A stretch of 64,000 nucleotides of DNA from Flaveria trinervia (GCA_025506515.1 CM046444.1:77371533-77435532); one strand, 5' to 3'. Positions 34,609 through 46,785 are shown, numbered from the stretch's first letter. The notes: generated by a model not told the origin, from the letters alone. Numbers and translations are program-made.

Positions 34609-37600
34609 TCACATATGATTTATAAGACCAATTGATTCTACTAAATACTCAAACCGTCCTGGAAGGAAGGCTTTTGTAAATAGATCTGCCAATTGTTTTC
34701 TTGTTGCAATTTTAATCAATATGATTAATCCTTTTTCAGAGTTATCTCTAAGAAAATGATATCGAATTTCGATATGTTGTTTTTGAGTGTTGAACAGGAT
34801 TAGCTGTTATGAACATAGCAGCTGTGTTATCAATGTAAATTGGTGTTTTAAGAAAGTTGAACCCATAATCCAGTAATTGATTTTGCAACCAAAGGATTTG
34901 AGAACATCCTGCTGATGCAGCAATGTACTCAGCTTCTGCAGTTGAAACAGAGACATTTGTTTGTTTCTTACATTGCCACGAGACTAATCTAGGACCAAGA
35001 AATTGACACCCACCCAAAGTAGATTTTCTATCTTGACAGCATCCACCATAATGACTATCTGTATATCCATATAGTTCAAAGTTACCCTTGTAAGGATTCC
35101 AAAGCCCTAAGGCTGGTTTACCTTTGAGATACCTGAATATCCTTTTGACATCAATTAAGTGAGATTCTTTCGGGTCTGATTGATACCGGCACATACACAA
35201 ACATCATACATAATGTCTGGTCTAGATGCAGTAAGATACATCAAAGAACCAATCATTGATCTGTATAACGTTTGGTCAATAGATTTTCCTTCTGGATCAG
35301 GTTCAATCTTGGTGTTAACATCTGCTGGAGTTCGTATGGACTGACAGTCTTGAAACTTAAATTTCCTTAAGAGCTTGTCAACAAACTTTTCTTGATTGAT
35401 GAAGATTCCATCTATAGTTTACTTGACTTGAAGTCGAAGAAAGAAGTTAATCTCTCCGATAGAACTCATTTGGAATCGAGATTTCATGATTTCTTCAAAT
35501 TCATTGTACAATTTTGGAAAGGTAGAACCAAATATGATGTCATCAACGTACACTTGTACACATAAAAGATCATTATAATCCTTCTTTATGAATAAAGTTG
35601 GATCAATTTTCCCTTGTGTGTATCCATGTTGGATTAAATGTTGTGACAACGTCTCATACCAAATTCTAGGAGCTTGATGAAGTCCATATAAAGCTTTACT
35701 CAGTTTATATACTCGATGTGGAAATTGTGCATCCTCAAAGCCTGGAGGTTGCTTCACAAACACATCGTCAGTGATTGGACCATATAGAAATGCACCCTTA
35801 CATCCATTTGATACACCTTGAATTTCATGAATGAAGCATAAGCCAGAAAAACTCGAATTGATTCAAGTCTTGCAACTAGTGCAAACACTTCATCATAATC
35901 TATACCTTCTTCCTGTGTGTATCCTTGTGCAACAAGTATCGCTTTGTTTCTTATTACAACACCATGATCAACAGTCTTATTTCTAAATAACCATTTCGTG
36001 CCAGTTGCATTTTCTCCATCAGGTAGATCCACCAAATTCCACACTTCTTGTTTGCGGAATTGAAGTAATTCTTCTTGCATGGCTTCTATCCAACCATTGT
36101 CCTTTAATGATTCGGTAACATTTTTAGGAACAATTTGAGAAAGAAAACAAGAGTATAAGCATACGTTTGCTTGTTCTGATTTACTCCTTGTTGTTCTCTC
36201 ATTCAATGAACCAATAATCTGAGAAATTAGATGATTCTTGAATACGAGATGTAGTAATCTCATCATATTGAACATTATCATCCAGATTTGTTTGATTCAA
36301 GTTGGGAAACACATGTATCAAAGTACAAGAATATGGATTGAAGATTGGAACTTGAGTAGGTGAATTGACAAAGTAATCAAAGTTACCTGTATCAACTACA
36401 TCACCTGAAATGGATGATGTTCCAGACCCAGGTATCACAAACTCATTACCATCATTAGGAATATTTTGTGATTCTTCTTGATTAATTGACTCTGAATGAT
36501 CTGAAATTGTATTTTCATGGTTTTGTATTGTTGAATCCTTGACAAATGACAAAAATGGGTAGTCTGAGCTTGAATCATCTAGGTCATCAGAATCTGAATC
36601 TTCACTGAAAGATCCAAGATCTCCTCTTGAGTTCTTCTTATCTATAGAATCAAGACAATTTGGTTGATCAAACAAATTGGATTGAAAAGAGTTTGATAAT
36701 GAATTTAAGTCAAATAACCATGCAGGACCATTTGAAACTGATGGAAAAGAATTTTCCAGAAATTTAACATTGAATGTTTTAAGGATTACATTTGTCCTAG
36801 AGTTGTAGACTGATAGGCTTTCGAAATTGATGAATATCCAAAATCCATTATCAGATTTTGCTTCAAATTTTCCTAATTGATCACTTGAATTAAGAATAAT
36901 AACAGGACAACCAAATGATTTTAAAAGTTTATGTTTGGTTTTCTGACAAACATGAACTCATATGGAGTTTTCAGTTTATCTTTGACCATTAAGATTCGAT
37001 TCTGAATGAAACACGCAGTTAATATTGCTTCATCCCAAAAAGTGATAGGAATTTTTGCATGAGCTAACATAGAACGAGCAGGTGTTCTATTCTTCCTTTC
37101 AGCAACTCCATTTTGTTGAGGAGTTTTGGGAGCACTGAACTGATGAGCTATCCTTTTCTGTGCACAAAACATTTCAATGTTAGCATTTTTGAATTCCGTT
37201 CCATAATCACTTCTTATTATTTTCACTTTATTGTCTAATTGATTTTCAACTTTAATGATAAATTCTTTTAGTAAATCAGTTGTTTCAGCTTTGGCATAAA
37301 TGAAGAAAACCCATGAAAATCTTGTGAAATCATCAATGATAACTAAACAATATGATTTTTGTCCAATACTCTTGATGTATTGGTCCAAAAAGGTCCATAT
37401 GTAACATCTGGAGGGGTTTGGATGTTGAGTTTATAGACTTGGACTTATAAAACGCTCTGTGTTGCTTTCCCTTCAAACATGCTGAGCAGTGATCATTTGT
37501 TGCAACTTGTTAGATGGAAGTCCAATGACATGATTTCCTGCTACAAGCTTGTTCATGTTCTTGAAGTTTGAATGACCGAGACGTCTATGCCAAAGCTGGC

Positions 37601-38020
37601 TTTCATCATTTGATGCCTTTGCAATTAGGCATGTGTTTCAGTTGAAGGATCAACTTGAGACATATCCAATTTGTATACATCTCTGTCTCTTTTAGCTGTA
37701 ACAATCACCCAATCTTTGCTTATCTTGAAACCTGGCTTCAAACCATAACACAATGAATCATCAAACAGAACAGAATAAGATTTGTCACATATTTGAGATA
37801 CGCTTAGAAGATTAAAGTTCAACTGTGAACAAAAGTTGACTTTATCAAAGCTTATTATCCCATTGGTACTGTTTCTTCTCCGGTTATTTTTCATCCAGCA
37901 TCACCACCAAAGGCGACGTGAGTTCCATCTTTTGACTTAAAGTCTTGTAACAAGGCAGTATTGCCTGTCATGTGCCGACTACACACACTATCCACGTACC
38001 ATGTATTGATTGGTCTTTTT
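34609..38020 (-). pseudogene. Element C pol (protease-integrase-RT-RNase H)
   Basis: A copia pol ending LFTKAFLPGRFEYL...INHM at a stop at 34609-34611. The protease (37860-38010) has lost its active-site Gly: it reads WYVDSVCSRHMTG where element A reads DSG. Pre-integrase lies at about 37480-37640. Integrase (36921-37388) has RSDYGTEF and QQNGVAERKNRT, then a small deletion before ARSML. The linker is acidic (36199-36675). Reverse transcriptase (35419-36281) has QMDVR and YVDDIIFG, with a frameshift near 35800. RNase H (34748-35200) reads YTDSHYGG and TAEAEYIAA. The copy is inactive, but the family is certain. Confidence 0.9.
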
Positions 38021-38042
38021 GCGTACCTGCACTACAAGAAAG

Positions 38043-41000
38043 TTAGGTTGAAATATCTACCCAAACCGAAATGGTCTTGGGCTTTCCAAATTTATCAACA
38101 ATTGTAAATTGTTTATAATGGAGATTATTCAAATCAGGTTTATTTTTGATGAATTTACCAATTTTATTTTGAAAATTTTTTGATTTATTTTTGTGAACAT
38201 TCATACCATTTGATTGATCATTTTTATTATTCATCCTTACAGATCTTGGTATGAAGTGTTCTTGCAAGTTATGTTTTGAGCTCACATAATTGTTCTTCGG
38301 GAAAGATCTCAAACTTACATTAGGTTGATTAATGTCTCTTTGAAATCCATTAGTTTGATTTCTCAAATATTGTGGATTTGCAAATCCTTTGCTCATGTTT
38401 GATTTTGCAAAGTTTTAGTGAGAGATCTATTTCTAAAGTAACAATTTGCAGTGCTGTGAGTCTTTTCATCACATAAGTACAATATTTGTTATAATAACAA
38501 TCTGCTGTTGAATGATTTCTCATGTAACATATGTGACGGTACTTGTTGAAGTAACACTCAGCAGTATTGTGATTTTTCATATCACAAATTTCACAGTACT
38601 TTTGTGGAGTTGAAAACAACTTTTTGTTAACTTTTGACAATGACATAATGTTTGATTTTGGTGTCAAATAGTTAAACTGTTGTCTTTCATTTTTCACAAT
38701 TTGATTTTGTGTCAAATTATTGTTCATTTGTTTAACACGAACTTCCTTCTTGAATATATTAGGAACAAATCTTTTTGCTACAGCGGAAGTCTTTGAATCT
38801 GAACTTGATTTCATATCAGAGTTTGATTTGTTCATAATATTTGCTTTATTATTTGGAAGAGAATTCATATTTAACATACCTGTTGACACAAATTTAATTG
38901 GTTTTAGTTTTGATGTTTGATTTGTTGCTTTAATCAAATTTTCTAAACTTTTGTTTTGTTCAGATGTTGCTTTTGTAGATTTCTTTCTTCTTCTTTGATT
39001 CTTTGATTTAGAAGAACTTGGTTTATTTTCAGATTGAACATCATCAGAAGAAGATTTCTTTTCTGATTGAAATTGTTTCATATTGATGGTGTTTGAATCT
39101 TCTGATGTTCCTATCTGTTGTTTATCCTTGTTTTGAACTCTCACTTCTTCTATTACATTATGAATTTGATCAGAGGAGATATGTTGTTTTGGTTGTTTTG
39201 GTTCATATGATTTTATCTTGTTTGGATGACCATTTTTGAGTTTTTCTTGATCTTTTTAAACACATACTTGAATATTTTCTTTTTCTTCTTCTGCATTCTT
39301 GATTTTGATGTGGAAGGCTTTAATCTTTGCTTTATTTTCATGTGAATGATCATGAGTATTGAAGTTCTCTGGTTGTGTGTTTGTGATAGATTTGGGCATA
39401 GGTTCATGAGTGAAACCGAACCCTGCCTTTTGTTTATCTTTTCTTTCACTTATTAGTTTTTCTACTATCATTTTTGAACTCTTTACTTTTGCCAGATCAA
39501 CTTGAGTAGCAGCATGTGCTATTTTCTCTTGTTCAAGATTCTTGGTCATCTCTTCTAGTTGTTTTGTAACAGTTTCTAAATGTTTGATTGTTTTGTTCCA
39601 TGATGTTTGAAGAGAGATAATCTTTTGATCTGTTTTTTATGATCAAATTTAAGTTGGTTATGCATAGATTCCTCTTGTTTTAGCTTTTCACAGATTTCGA
39701 ATGAATAGTTTCTGTAGTGTTCAACATGTTCATAGCATGATTTGGTGCAAAGCTTTTCTCTTACTTCTGATGGTATTTCGGGAAATTTTGGAACTGTGGT
39801 TCAGGTGTTGAAGTAGAAGAGTTAACCTTGGTTGATCAGACTGAACCATTAGAGCTACTTACTCTGTATCTTCTTTAGGATCAGACTTGTCACTACAATC
39901 ATAGTAATCTTCCTCTTCATCACTTCCACTTTTGGGTCATTGTTTTCTGACCAATCTTCTTCTTGAATTTCTGCAATAAGAGATAAACTTGATGTTATTT
40001 CATTTGTAAATTGATCTGCATATGCACTCCAATCATATCCATCTTTGATGCTGACTACTAGTGCTTTCTTTGTTTCATCTGATGATTTGGTTTCATCTTT
40101 AAGCTCTGGCATAGGAAGACTTTGATAAGGCTTTTGAAAAGTCTTCTGAGCTTGTTGAAACCTTTGATTGTTTGAGCTTGATTGAGCACTTCCTCCATTA
40201 TTCCTTGGAGCTTTGCATTCTCTTGAAAAGTGTCCATAACTATTGCAGTTAAAACATCTAGCTTTTGACTTGTCAAATCCAACAGTCTTGTTTGCACTAG
40301 GCTTGTATTTCTTGTTGACATAAGAATGTTTTTGAGTCCTGTAGGCAATCATCACCATCTACCAGTTCAGGTCCATCTCTTCAACATCTTCAGGATCCAT
40401 CTCAAATAAATCCTGCAAAACAAAATCTAGTTGAGTTAAATGGCTACCTTGATATGCTTGAAAGCTAGCCATAAACACAATGAATGCAGTTTTGGACTCT
40501 TCATCCTCTAATAGAATGTTAATCACATCTTTAACTTTGCTAGATTTAGCAGAGTTAGATGATGAAGAAGTCTCTTTCTGAATATTTGATGATTGGGACT
40601 GTGGTTTAGGAGGAGATTGAGAATGAGACTGAGTTATATAGCAGGTGCACTGGTAAATGATGAGTCAGTGAAAAATCCTGCTCCAACAAACAGATCTCCT
40701 TCTTCTTCAGAACTTTTCTCACTCTTTGCCATGAATGCATTTTCTATGGTGGTTACAGGAGAAGCAACAAACTGATATTGAGACATTGATGCTGCTCTAT
40801 CATTGTTCCTTGAGCTTCATCAATCTCCACTGATTATATTTTTGCAATAAGAAGATCTAGATCCATTGGAAACTTCTCAGTATGCTTTAGTAGAGTTACA
40901 GTTTGTTTCCATCATGATGGTAAAGCATTGAGTAGTCTGAGATTTAATCTTCAAGACCAGGTTTGATACCAGCTGTTGACATCTTAGTTATGAGTTGAAC

Positions 41001-41466
41001 AAATCTGTTCATCATCTGATTATTGTCTCTCCAGACAATGTTGAAACAATTCTAATTGTCTTTTCAGCTTTTGTTTCTTTAAATTTTGAATCTCCTTACC
41101 TCCTTCACAAATGATCTTTAATGATTTATATAGTGTATATCGAGTTTGATATGCATCAAGCCTTGTAAGAACTTCCGAAGGTAGTCCTTTACACATCAAT
41201 GAATAGGCTTTAATATCATTCTTAACTCTTTTCAGATCATCTCCTTGAAGATCATCTCTGGATAAGGTTCTGGAGAATCTTCAGTATACACAATCCTCTG
41301 TCAGGTCCATCAGTTATTATAGGAATGTATGGTCCTTTTTCTATAGATTTCCACAGATCAGTGTCAATGGAATTAAAATGTTGTTTTAGTCTAAGAGACC
41401 AATTTTTGAAATCAGCTCTATTATATGTTTTGGAACTCTGTTTTCAAAATCTTCTGATTTCACCAT
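38043..41466 (-). pseudogene. Element C gag with one central and three tandem zinc knuckles
   Basis: Gag from the ATG at 41464-41466 to the WVDIST-stop at 38043. The capsid-like region is at 40800-41466. A central knuckle CFNCNSYGHFSREC lies at about 40217-40262. A coiled-coil region runs 39450-39700 and a Lys/Ser/Asn-rich region 38600-39250. Near 38420-38600 come three knuckle units, CEICDMKNHNTAEC, CYMRNHSTADC and a third seen as CTYCDEKTHNTADC in A, spaced about 19 residues apart. Frameshifts lie near 38470, 39255 and 39900 and in the capsid part. The same order occurs in element A. Confidence 0.87.
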
Positions 41467-42282
41467 GTTTTTTTATATTTTTGTTGATTTAGATTTTGAA
41501 TTTTTTTTAAAAAAAATTTCTAAGTATCAAGATGATACGTCTAAACAGTGGTTATACTCCCAAACGTTAAGCGCCTGAGTTGAGAAACGTCTAAGGGAAT
41601 GCCTTAGAAAATTTTCCAAAACGTCTAAGTATTAATGCGTCTGGAAGGTTTCAAGCGCATAAACAGTTGTCAAAGGCCTGAATAATTGTCAAACGCCTAA
41701 AAAGTTGTCAAGCGTCTAAACAGTTGTCAAACACCCAAACAGTTATCAAGCGCCTAACAGTTATCAACTCAACAAAGGTGATACGTCTGAGATTCTTCTC
41801 TTCAACAGTACTCAAACGACTGACTAAGAACGTCTACACAGTGTTAATGCGACTAACACTTAGACAAATTTTCAGTCAATCTCAGCTCATGCGACACATT
41901 CATCATCTTCAAATGAATGTAACAAACTCAAATCTTCTAAATCTTCAAATGTTGATGAATTCGATTGAAACTTTTCAATTAAACTAGTTTTATGACAATA
42001 TATATTCTTCTTAATATCAATTTCAACAACAAATCACTCAATTTTGAGATTTTCAGTTCGAAACTTCAAACCTTTTTCGAACAACAAATTCAACAAATTG
42101 ACTTGAATTTGATGAATTGATCTGCTAATTGTGATTCAAATCATGTTTCGGATGATGAAACATAACTGAAATTCAGAAATTTTCAATTGAATTGTATCTC
42201 AATCACAGATTCAGTGAGATTTTTGAGTTTTTTTTAAGTTCGATAAACTTAAAAAAAATCAATCACTAACAGCTTACCAACA
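41467..42282 (-). other. Element C 5' leader with iterated GCGTCTAAACAGTT motif
   Basis: The untranslated leader. From about 41530 to 41860 it carries repeated units such as CGCCTAAAAAGTTGTCAAG, CGTCTAAACAGTTGTCAAA and CACCCAAACAGTTATCAAG, period about 20 nt. The remainder to 42282 is AT-rich and featureless. The array is matched in element A (13400-13700). Confidence 0.8.
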
Positions 42283-42294
42283 GCTCTGATACCA
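42283..42294 (-). other. Element C primer-binding site (initiator-Met tRNA)
   Basis: The minus strand reads TGGTATCAGAGC, two bases inside the 5' LTR. It is a perfect match to the standard plant initiator-Met tRNA site. Confidence 0.95.
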
Positions 42295-42296
42295 TT

Positions 42297-42609
42297 TGAT
42301 AGGATCAAATGAATCAATCTGTGATGATTTATGAACACAATTCAATGAAATTCACACAAAGTAATCAAATCAAAACAAGATATCAATAAAATTCAAGTTT
42401 TCGTTAATATCAAGCTAAGACAATTACAAGTATGAAAGCAGATTCAAATATCTTGTGTATTCATATCTATCTATCTGCAAGTCTAAGCTATTTATACTGA
42501 AAACAAAAAGTAAAGGAACTAACAAATTACACAAATAGTCCCTATACTATTACAAACTATTAAAAGACAAATAAAGACAATATGTTAATCTTTCTTAGAG
42601 CACTTAACA
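42297..42609 (-). repeat. Element C 5' LTR
   Basis: A 313-bp LTR, TGATAGGATC to CACTTAACA. A TATA-like TATAAATAG on the minus strand lies at 42488-42496 and is the likely core promoter. It is followed by the flank TGATC and the gag of element B. Confidence 0.95.
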
Positions 42610-42614
42610 TGATC

Positions 42615-44710
42615 CATGTAATTTTAGTCTTTTAGGAGCTTGTAGGTGGTTTTTCTTAGTCTTTTCTCTTTGTCAACAAACCTTTCCCTTCAACTTCTTA
42701 TCTTTTGGCAGGATAGGAGTGCTAGTATTACAATCCTTTCTTGAATCAAAAGTACCTATCACCTAGAATCCAGCTGAGATAAATACACCCTTTTGTTTTG
42801 GGTCAATCATCAGCTTAGACTCAGCCACTTTCTTAGCAGTTCTTCTAGTAGCTTTAGTTCTGCTTCTGTGGGCTTTGGTGGTAAGGGTTTGATCTTCACT
42901 AGGAGATATGGGTAGATTTACTTGTTCCTTCCCTGTGGTGGCCACTATTTTTGCATGATTCTTCAACTCATGTGAAGACGGGTTAGTAATGGGACTTCTT
43001 CCTCTTCAGTACCACATTTAGGTTGTCTTATGGACTCAAAAGAATGTGGTGGAGCAATTTCATTTGTCCTCAACCCTCCTTTGTTCTGATAATAAATTTT
43101 CGAGTGGGAGGATGATGCAATAATAGCTTGGAAGTTTTGCTCAGAATAGCATTCTTCCTGGCTTGAGCCTTAGCGATGACAAGCTGGGCTTGAGCCTCAG
43201 ACAAGTTGGATATTAAATCCTTTATTTGAGTCTTGTAATTGGTGTGTTCATGTTTTAATAAGGAAATAGTTTTCTCTAACTCTTCAATTTTCTTCAGGTA
43301 GTTAGATTTTGCCCTTTTAAAATCAGATTTCAAAACGTTTAAAGACTCAATATCAGATTTAATTTCCCTATTGTAGTCCTGATATAATTTAACCTTAGTT
43401 ATATAGGCAGGAGTACAGAGATGTTCATATACCTGGTTGTCATCTGTTCCGGCCAGGAGAGCTTGAGCAGGAGTCACATCCTTAACCATCAAGCTCCAGT
43501 CAACTTCTTGAGCCATTGTAGTTGTTTCAGTTGACTTTCTAGTGGGCTTTGATGAAGAGGGATGTGTGGAGGCTTGTGGGTTTCTCGGGTTTGATTTGGG
43601 AGCCTTGCATTCCCCAGCAAAGTGACCAAGTTCGTTATAGTTGTAACATTTGGCCTTGGTCTTGTCAAACCAAACTTGCTGCCAGTTGGGTTTTGAGGGA
43701 ATTGCCTTCCATTTCTCTTAAAGAACTTCTTCGATCTATAGGTTAAAAGAGCCATCTGTTGGATGATGTCCACATACTCTATATCGTCTGGACTAAAACA
43801 CTCTAGATCATCAGAACAATATTGAAAATCACCAGAGTGCCCACTTCCTGAGACAAAGACACAGCTATCCTAAAAGGAGTTTTGCTGAGCCTGTTGAGAC
43901 CTTGGAGTCTCATGAAAAGTGATGTAACGTCCAGAAGAGCAGGATGGTTGTTGGTTGTATGTCAGGTATTGCTGAGGTTGTGGGGATACCGAGCCTTCAG
44001 TAACCATTAAAGCGTTGCTAGCTAGAAGACTCAGAGGTCTGCTTGTTTGGTGGCCCTTCTTACTCTCCATCTCAAACCGGTATCCATCAAGGATGCCATA
44101 GAGTTCAGTCATGGTAAGAGTGTTCAAGTTCTATGTCCTCTTGATAGAGACACACTAGAATGTCCACCGATTTGGAAGAGCACTCATGAACTTTCTTGTG
44201 AGATCTTTGAGTTCAGGAATGATCTTCACAGACTGAAGTGAAGAAATAAGATCCGTGTACCTGAATACTGATGGCTGAGGGTCTCTCCAGTAATATATGT
44301 GAAGTTCTCGAACTGCTGCTTCAGTGAGTCCTTCTTGGAGTCGTTAGAGCTTGAATACATATGAGCAAGTGCATCAAACAAATCTTTAGCATACATACAA
44401 TGCTTATACCCCACCATGATGGAGTTGGGTATTACAGTCATCAGAATGGTCATAGCATTGTTGTTGATGTCAATTTTCTTTCGGTCCTCGTCAGAATAAT
44501 CTTCAATAGCTTTTTCTATCATGGAACGTTTCCACCAGGTGATGCCACCTTTGGTCTATACGGGCCATTGACAATGGAGTTCCACATTTTGTTGTCTTGG
44601 TATGTGATGAAGCCTTCCATTCTTCTGCTCCAAGACCTGAAGTTTTGAGGAGTAATGATGAGAGCTTTGGTCATGGTTCTCATCTCTACTTCGGATTTGT
44701 TAAGAGCCAT
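42615..44710 (-). pseudogene. Element B gag, N-terminal and central part
   Basis: Gag of B from its ATG at 44710 (MALNKSEVEMRTMTKAL) to the insertion of C. The capsid-like region is at 44100-44710 (NFRSWSRRMEGF, YSDEDRKKID, KQQFENFTYITGETL). A knuckle near 43620-43665 reads CYNYNELGHFAGEC, so its second Cys is mutated to Tyr. A coiled coil is encoded at 43070-43516 (IESLNVLKSDFKRAKSNYLKK, IEELEKTISLL). A basic Lys/Arg/Thr stretch follows at 42763-42966. Several stops and frameshifts are present. Confidence 0.85.
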
Positions 44711-44786
44711 TTTTGTGAGAGTTATAAGGAGGAGTGAAAAACAGGTTGATTTGGATGGTTAGATCTCCCAATCAAGAGCCTAAAAA

Positions 44787-44798
44787 GCTCTGATACCA
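44787..44798 (-). other. Element B primer-binding site (initiator-Met tRNA)
   Basis: GCTCTGATACCA on the plus strand, two bases from the 5' LTR start at 44801. Its complement is the standard initiator-Met tRNA primer site. Confidence 0.95.
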
Positions 44799-44800
44799 AT

Positions 44801-45660
44801 TGCTGGATCGGTTTTTGTCACTAAACACTTGGTTTTCTCTCAAACTCACTTAACCAACACTCTCGATGAAAGCAGAATCTTTAAGAGTTGACAACAAGAT
44901 AATAAATAATAACAAAACACAAGAAGTAATTTTAAAGTTACTTGCATATATTGCTTTTCAACTCAAATATTACAAGACTCCTACAAGCATGTTATTATGA
45001 GTTAGAATGAGAGACTATATATAATACTACCTACAGCTGAATATACTTTGATACCAGCTAGAATCCTCTAACTAAAGCAAATACTACAAAGCTATAGTTT
45101 AAGGTATCTGAGATAAGGATTTATCTGAGATATGGTATCAGGACATGTCCCTAACTTACCTTTTGTCACCAACTAAAGTTGGTAAATTGTACTAACATAA
45201 AAAGGTGAACAGTGGAATAAAGTATGGTCAACTACATGGCTCTTAGAGAAAACACCATATAGTATCAGAGGTCTGCAACAGAGTGTCAAAGACCATACTT
45301 ATGTCCATTGGTTCATAGCAGTGTCTTCCGAAGGTTTAATGGCTTCGAAAGAACAAGTACTTCCGAAGCCACTTATACTTTGGAAGTGGTTGCTTCTTCC
45401 GAGGCTTGAGAACTTCTTCTTTCATCATACTTCGGAAGTAGTCTTGTGATTTCTTCATTTAAGACTTCATCTTCGGAAGTGAATACTTTATCTTTAGAAC
45501 TAGAGCTTTGCCTTTAGAAGTGGAACTTTTACTTCGTCTTCGGAAGAACTCTACTTCCTTCGGAAGTTCCACACTTGGCTTCGAAAGCCTTTGTAAGCAG
45601 CACCAAAATTTGTCTTAGTGATTTGGTTTTGGTTGCACCAGCCTTCTTCTTGATCAAAGA
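44801..45660 (-). repeat. Element B 5' LTR
   Basis: An 860-bp LTR starting TGCTGGATCGG. Its outer end reads TTGATCAAAGA instead of the TTGATCCAACA seen in the 3' LTR, so the terminal CA is mutated, but the GATGA duplication fixes the boundary. A TATA-like sequence lies at 45014-45027. U3 at 45330-45600 repeats the CTTCCGAAG palindrome. Confidence 0.93.
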
Positions 45661-45665
45661 GATGA

Positions 45666-46344
45666 GCACGACAAAATGAAGGGAATCCTGTATGCGTCTG
45701 CTATAGGGTCCATCATGTTTGCAATGATATGCACTAGGCCAGATGTGTCATGCGCTTTGAACATGACAAGCCGATACCAACAAAATCCTAGAAATAGTCA
45801 TTGGATGGATGTCAAGAACATACTTAAGTACCTAAGGAGGACTAAAGATATGTTTTTAATCTATAGATCGGGTGAAGAGGAACTCATGGTAAAAGGTTAT
45901 ACGGATGCGAGTTTCCAAACAGATCGGGATGATTCACGATCTTGAATGGAGGAGCGGTTTCTTGGATGAGGTCTAAGCAAGATGTGGTGGCATTATCAAG
46001 TACAGAATCAGAATATGTGGTTGCTTCATTAGCAGCTCAAGAAGCTGCATGGTTGAAGAAATCATTACCGATCAAGGGTGGTCCGTTCCACTCAACACCC
46101 CCTAGAAATTTTTTGTGATAACGAGGGTGTGATTGCTCAAATCAAGGAACCCTATGCGCATCAAAAGACTAGGCACATTGAACGAAGATTCAACTACATA
46201 AGGGATGAAGTTGAAAAGGGAAAGATATGTATTCGCAAAGTTCACATGGATCAAAACATTGCGGATCCACTCACGAAGTTTCTTGAAAAGGCAAAGCATG
46301 AAAGTCATACTTGTGCCATGGGAATTCAATATTCTATTGACTAG
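45666..46344 (+). pseudogene. Element E pol, last part (RT end and RNase H)
   Basis: Continuation of E pol after element B. It begins MKGILYASAIGSIMFAM, the standard copia motif that follows a block like the one at the B insertion site (18640-18659). RNase H motifs are YTDASFQTDRDD (near 45900), an STESEYV stretch near 46000, CDNEGVIAQIKEP and KTRHIERRFNYIRD. The stop is at 46342-46344. One frameshift lies near 45940 and another near 46070. It shows that B entered an already existing copia. Confidence 0.88.
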
Positions 46345-46785
46345 ATTTTATCTTTAATTTTTTATTTGGATATTGTAACCCTTTATTACTTGAATAAATT
46401 ATTTGGTTATAATGGTTCAATTAATATTCCTATTTTGCATGTTTAATATCCATAAGTAAATCGTTTCCTTAGAACGTCCGTAGTCATTCATACTTGTGGG
46501 AACAAGTACGAGGGTAAGACTATTATGAACTTGAGTTGGTAGATATTCATATGGATGAATATAGAGCAAAGAATTGCTGCCAAGGTTCATATTTATTTGT
46601 GGGATATAAATATTGGACTGACCCGCATCTCAAATATTACTACATGGAATCTTCTTGATTGATCATAAGTAAATTTGAGTGAACACAAATATCATTTGGT
46701 ATCCTCTGACCTGAGATACATATTGGGTCTTGATATTTACCGAATATTATACTTTGACTTAGTGCTTTGCTGTTTTGAAACATGG
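46345..46785 (+). other. Element E 3' untranslated region
   Basis: No gene. The sequence downstream of E's RNase H stop runs to the edge of element G's LTR. The spacing suggests 3' untranslated sequence, perhaps with the start of E's 3' LTR, but I cannot place an LTR edge. G interrupts it; CATGG at 46781-46785 is G's presumed left target-site duplication. Confidence 0.55.

Larger units (their letters stand above)
28311..42609 (-). mobile_element. Element C: complete 14.3-kb Sirevirus-like copia nested in element B
   Basis: A complete minus-strand element of the same family as A. The LTRs (28311-28621 and 42297-42609) differ by eight substitutions and two 1-nt indels over about 311 bp, roughly 2.6 percent. 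At the often-used plant rate of 1.3e-8 per site per year this is near one million years. The flanks TGACC (28306-28310) and TGATC (42610-42614) are a target-site duplication with one mismatch. The element is long for copia because of a 2.4-kb spacer and a 3.4-kb ORF3. Stops and frameshifts show that it is no longer autonomous. Confidence 0.95.
18665..45660 (-). mobile_element. Element B: Sirevirus-like copia nested in element E, itself carrying element C
   Basis: A full-length minus-strand copia with an own length of about 12.7 kb. The left LTR is 18665-19513 and the right LTR 44801-45660. The perfect duplication GATGA (18660-18664 and 45661-45665) marks insertion into the RT/RNase H junction of E, whose protein reads on from 18659 to 45666. 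Internal order on the minus strand: PBS, gag, (element C), gag end, pol, spacer, ORF3, polypurine tract. Coding regions carry scattered stops and frameshifts. Confidence 0.95.
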
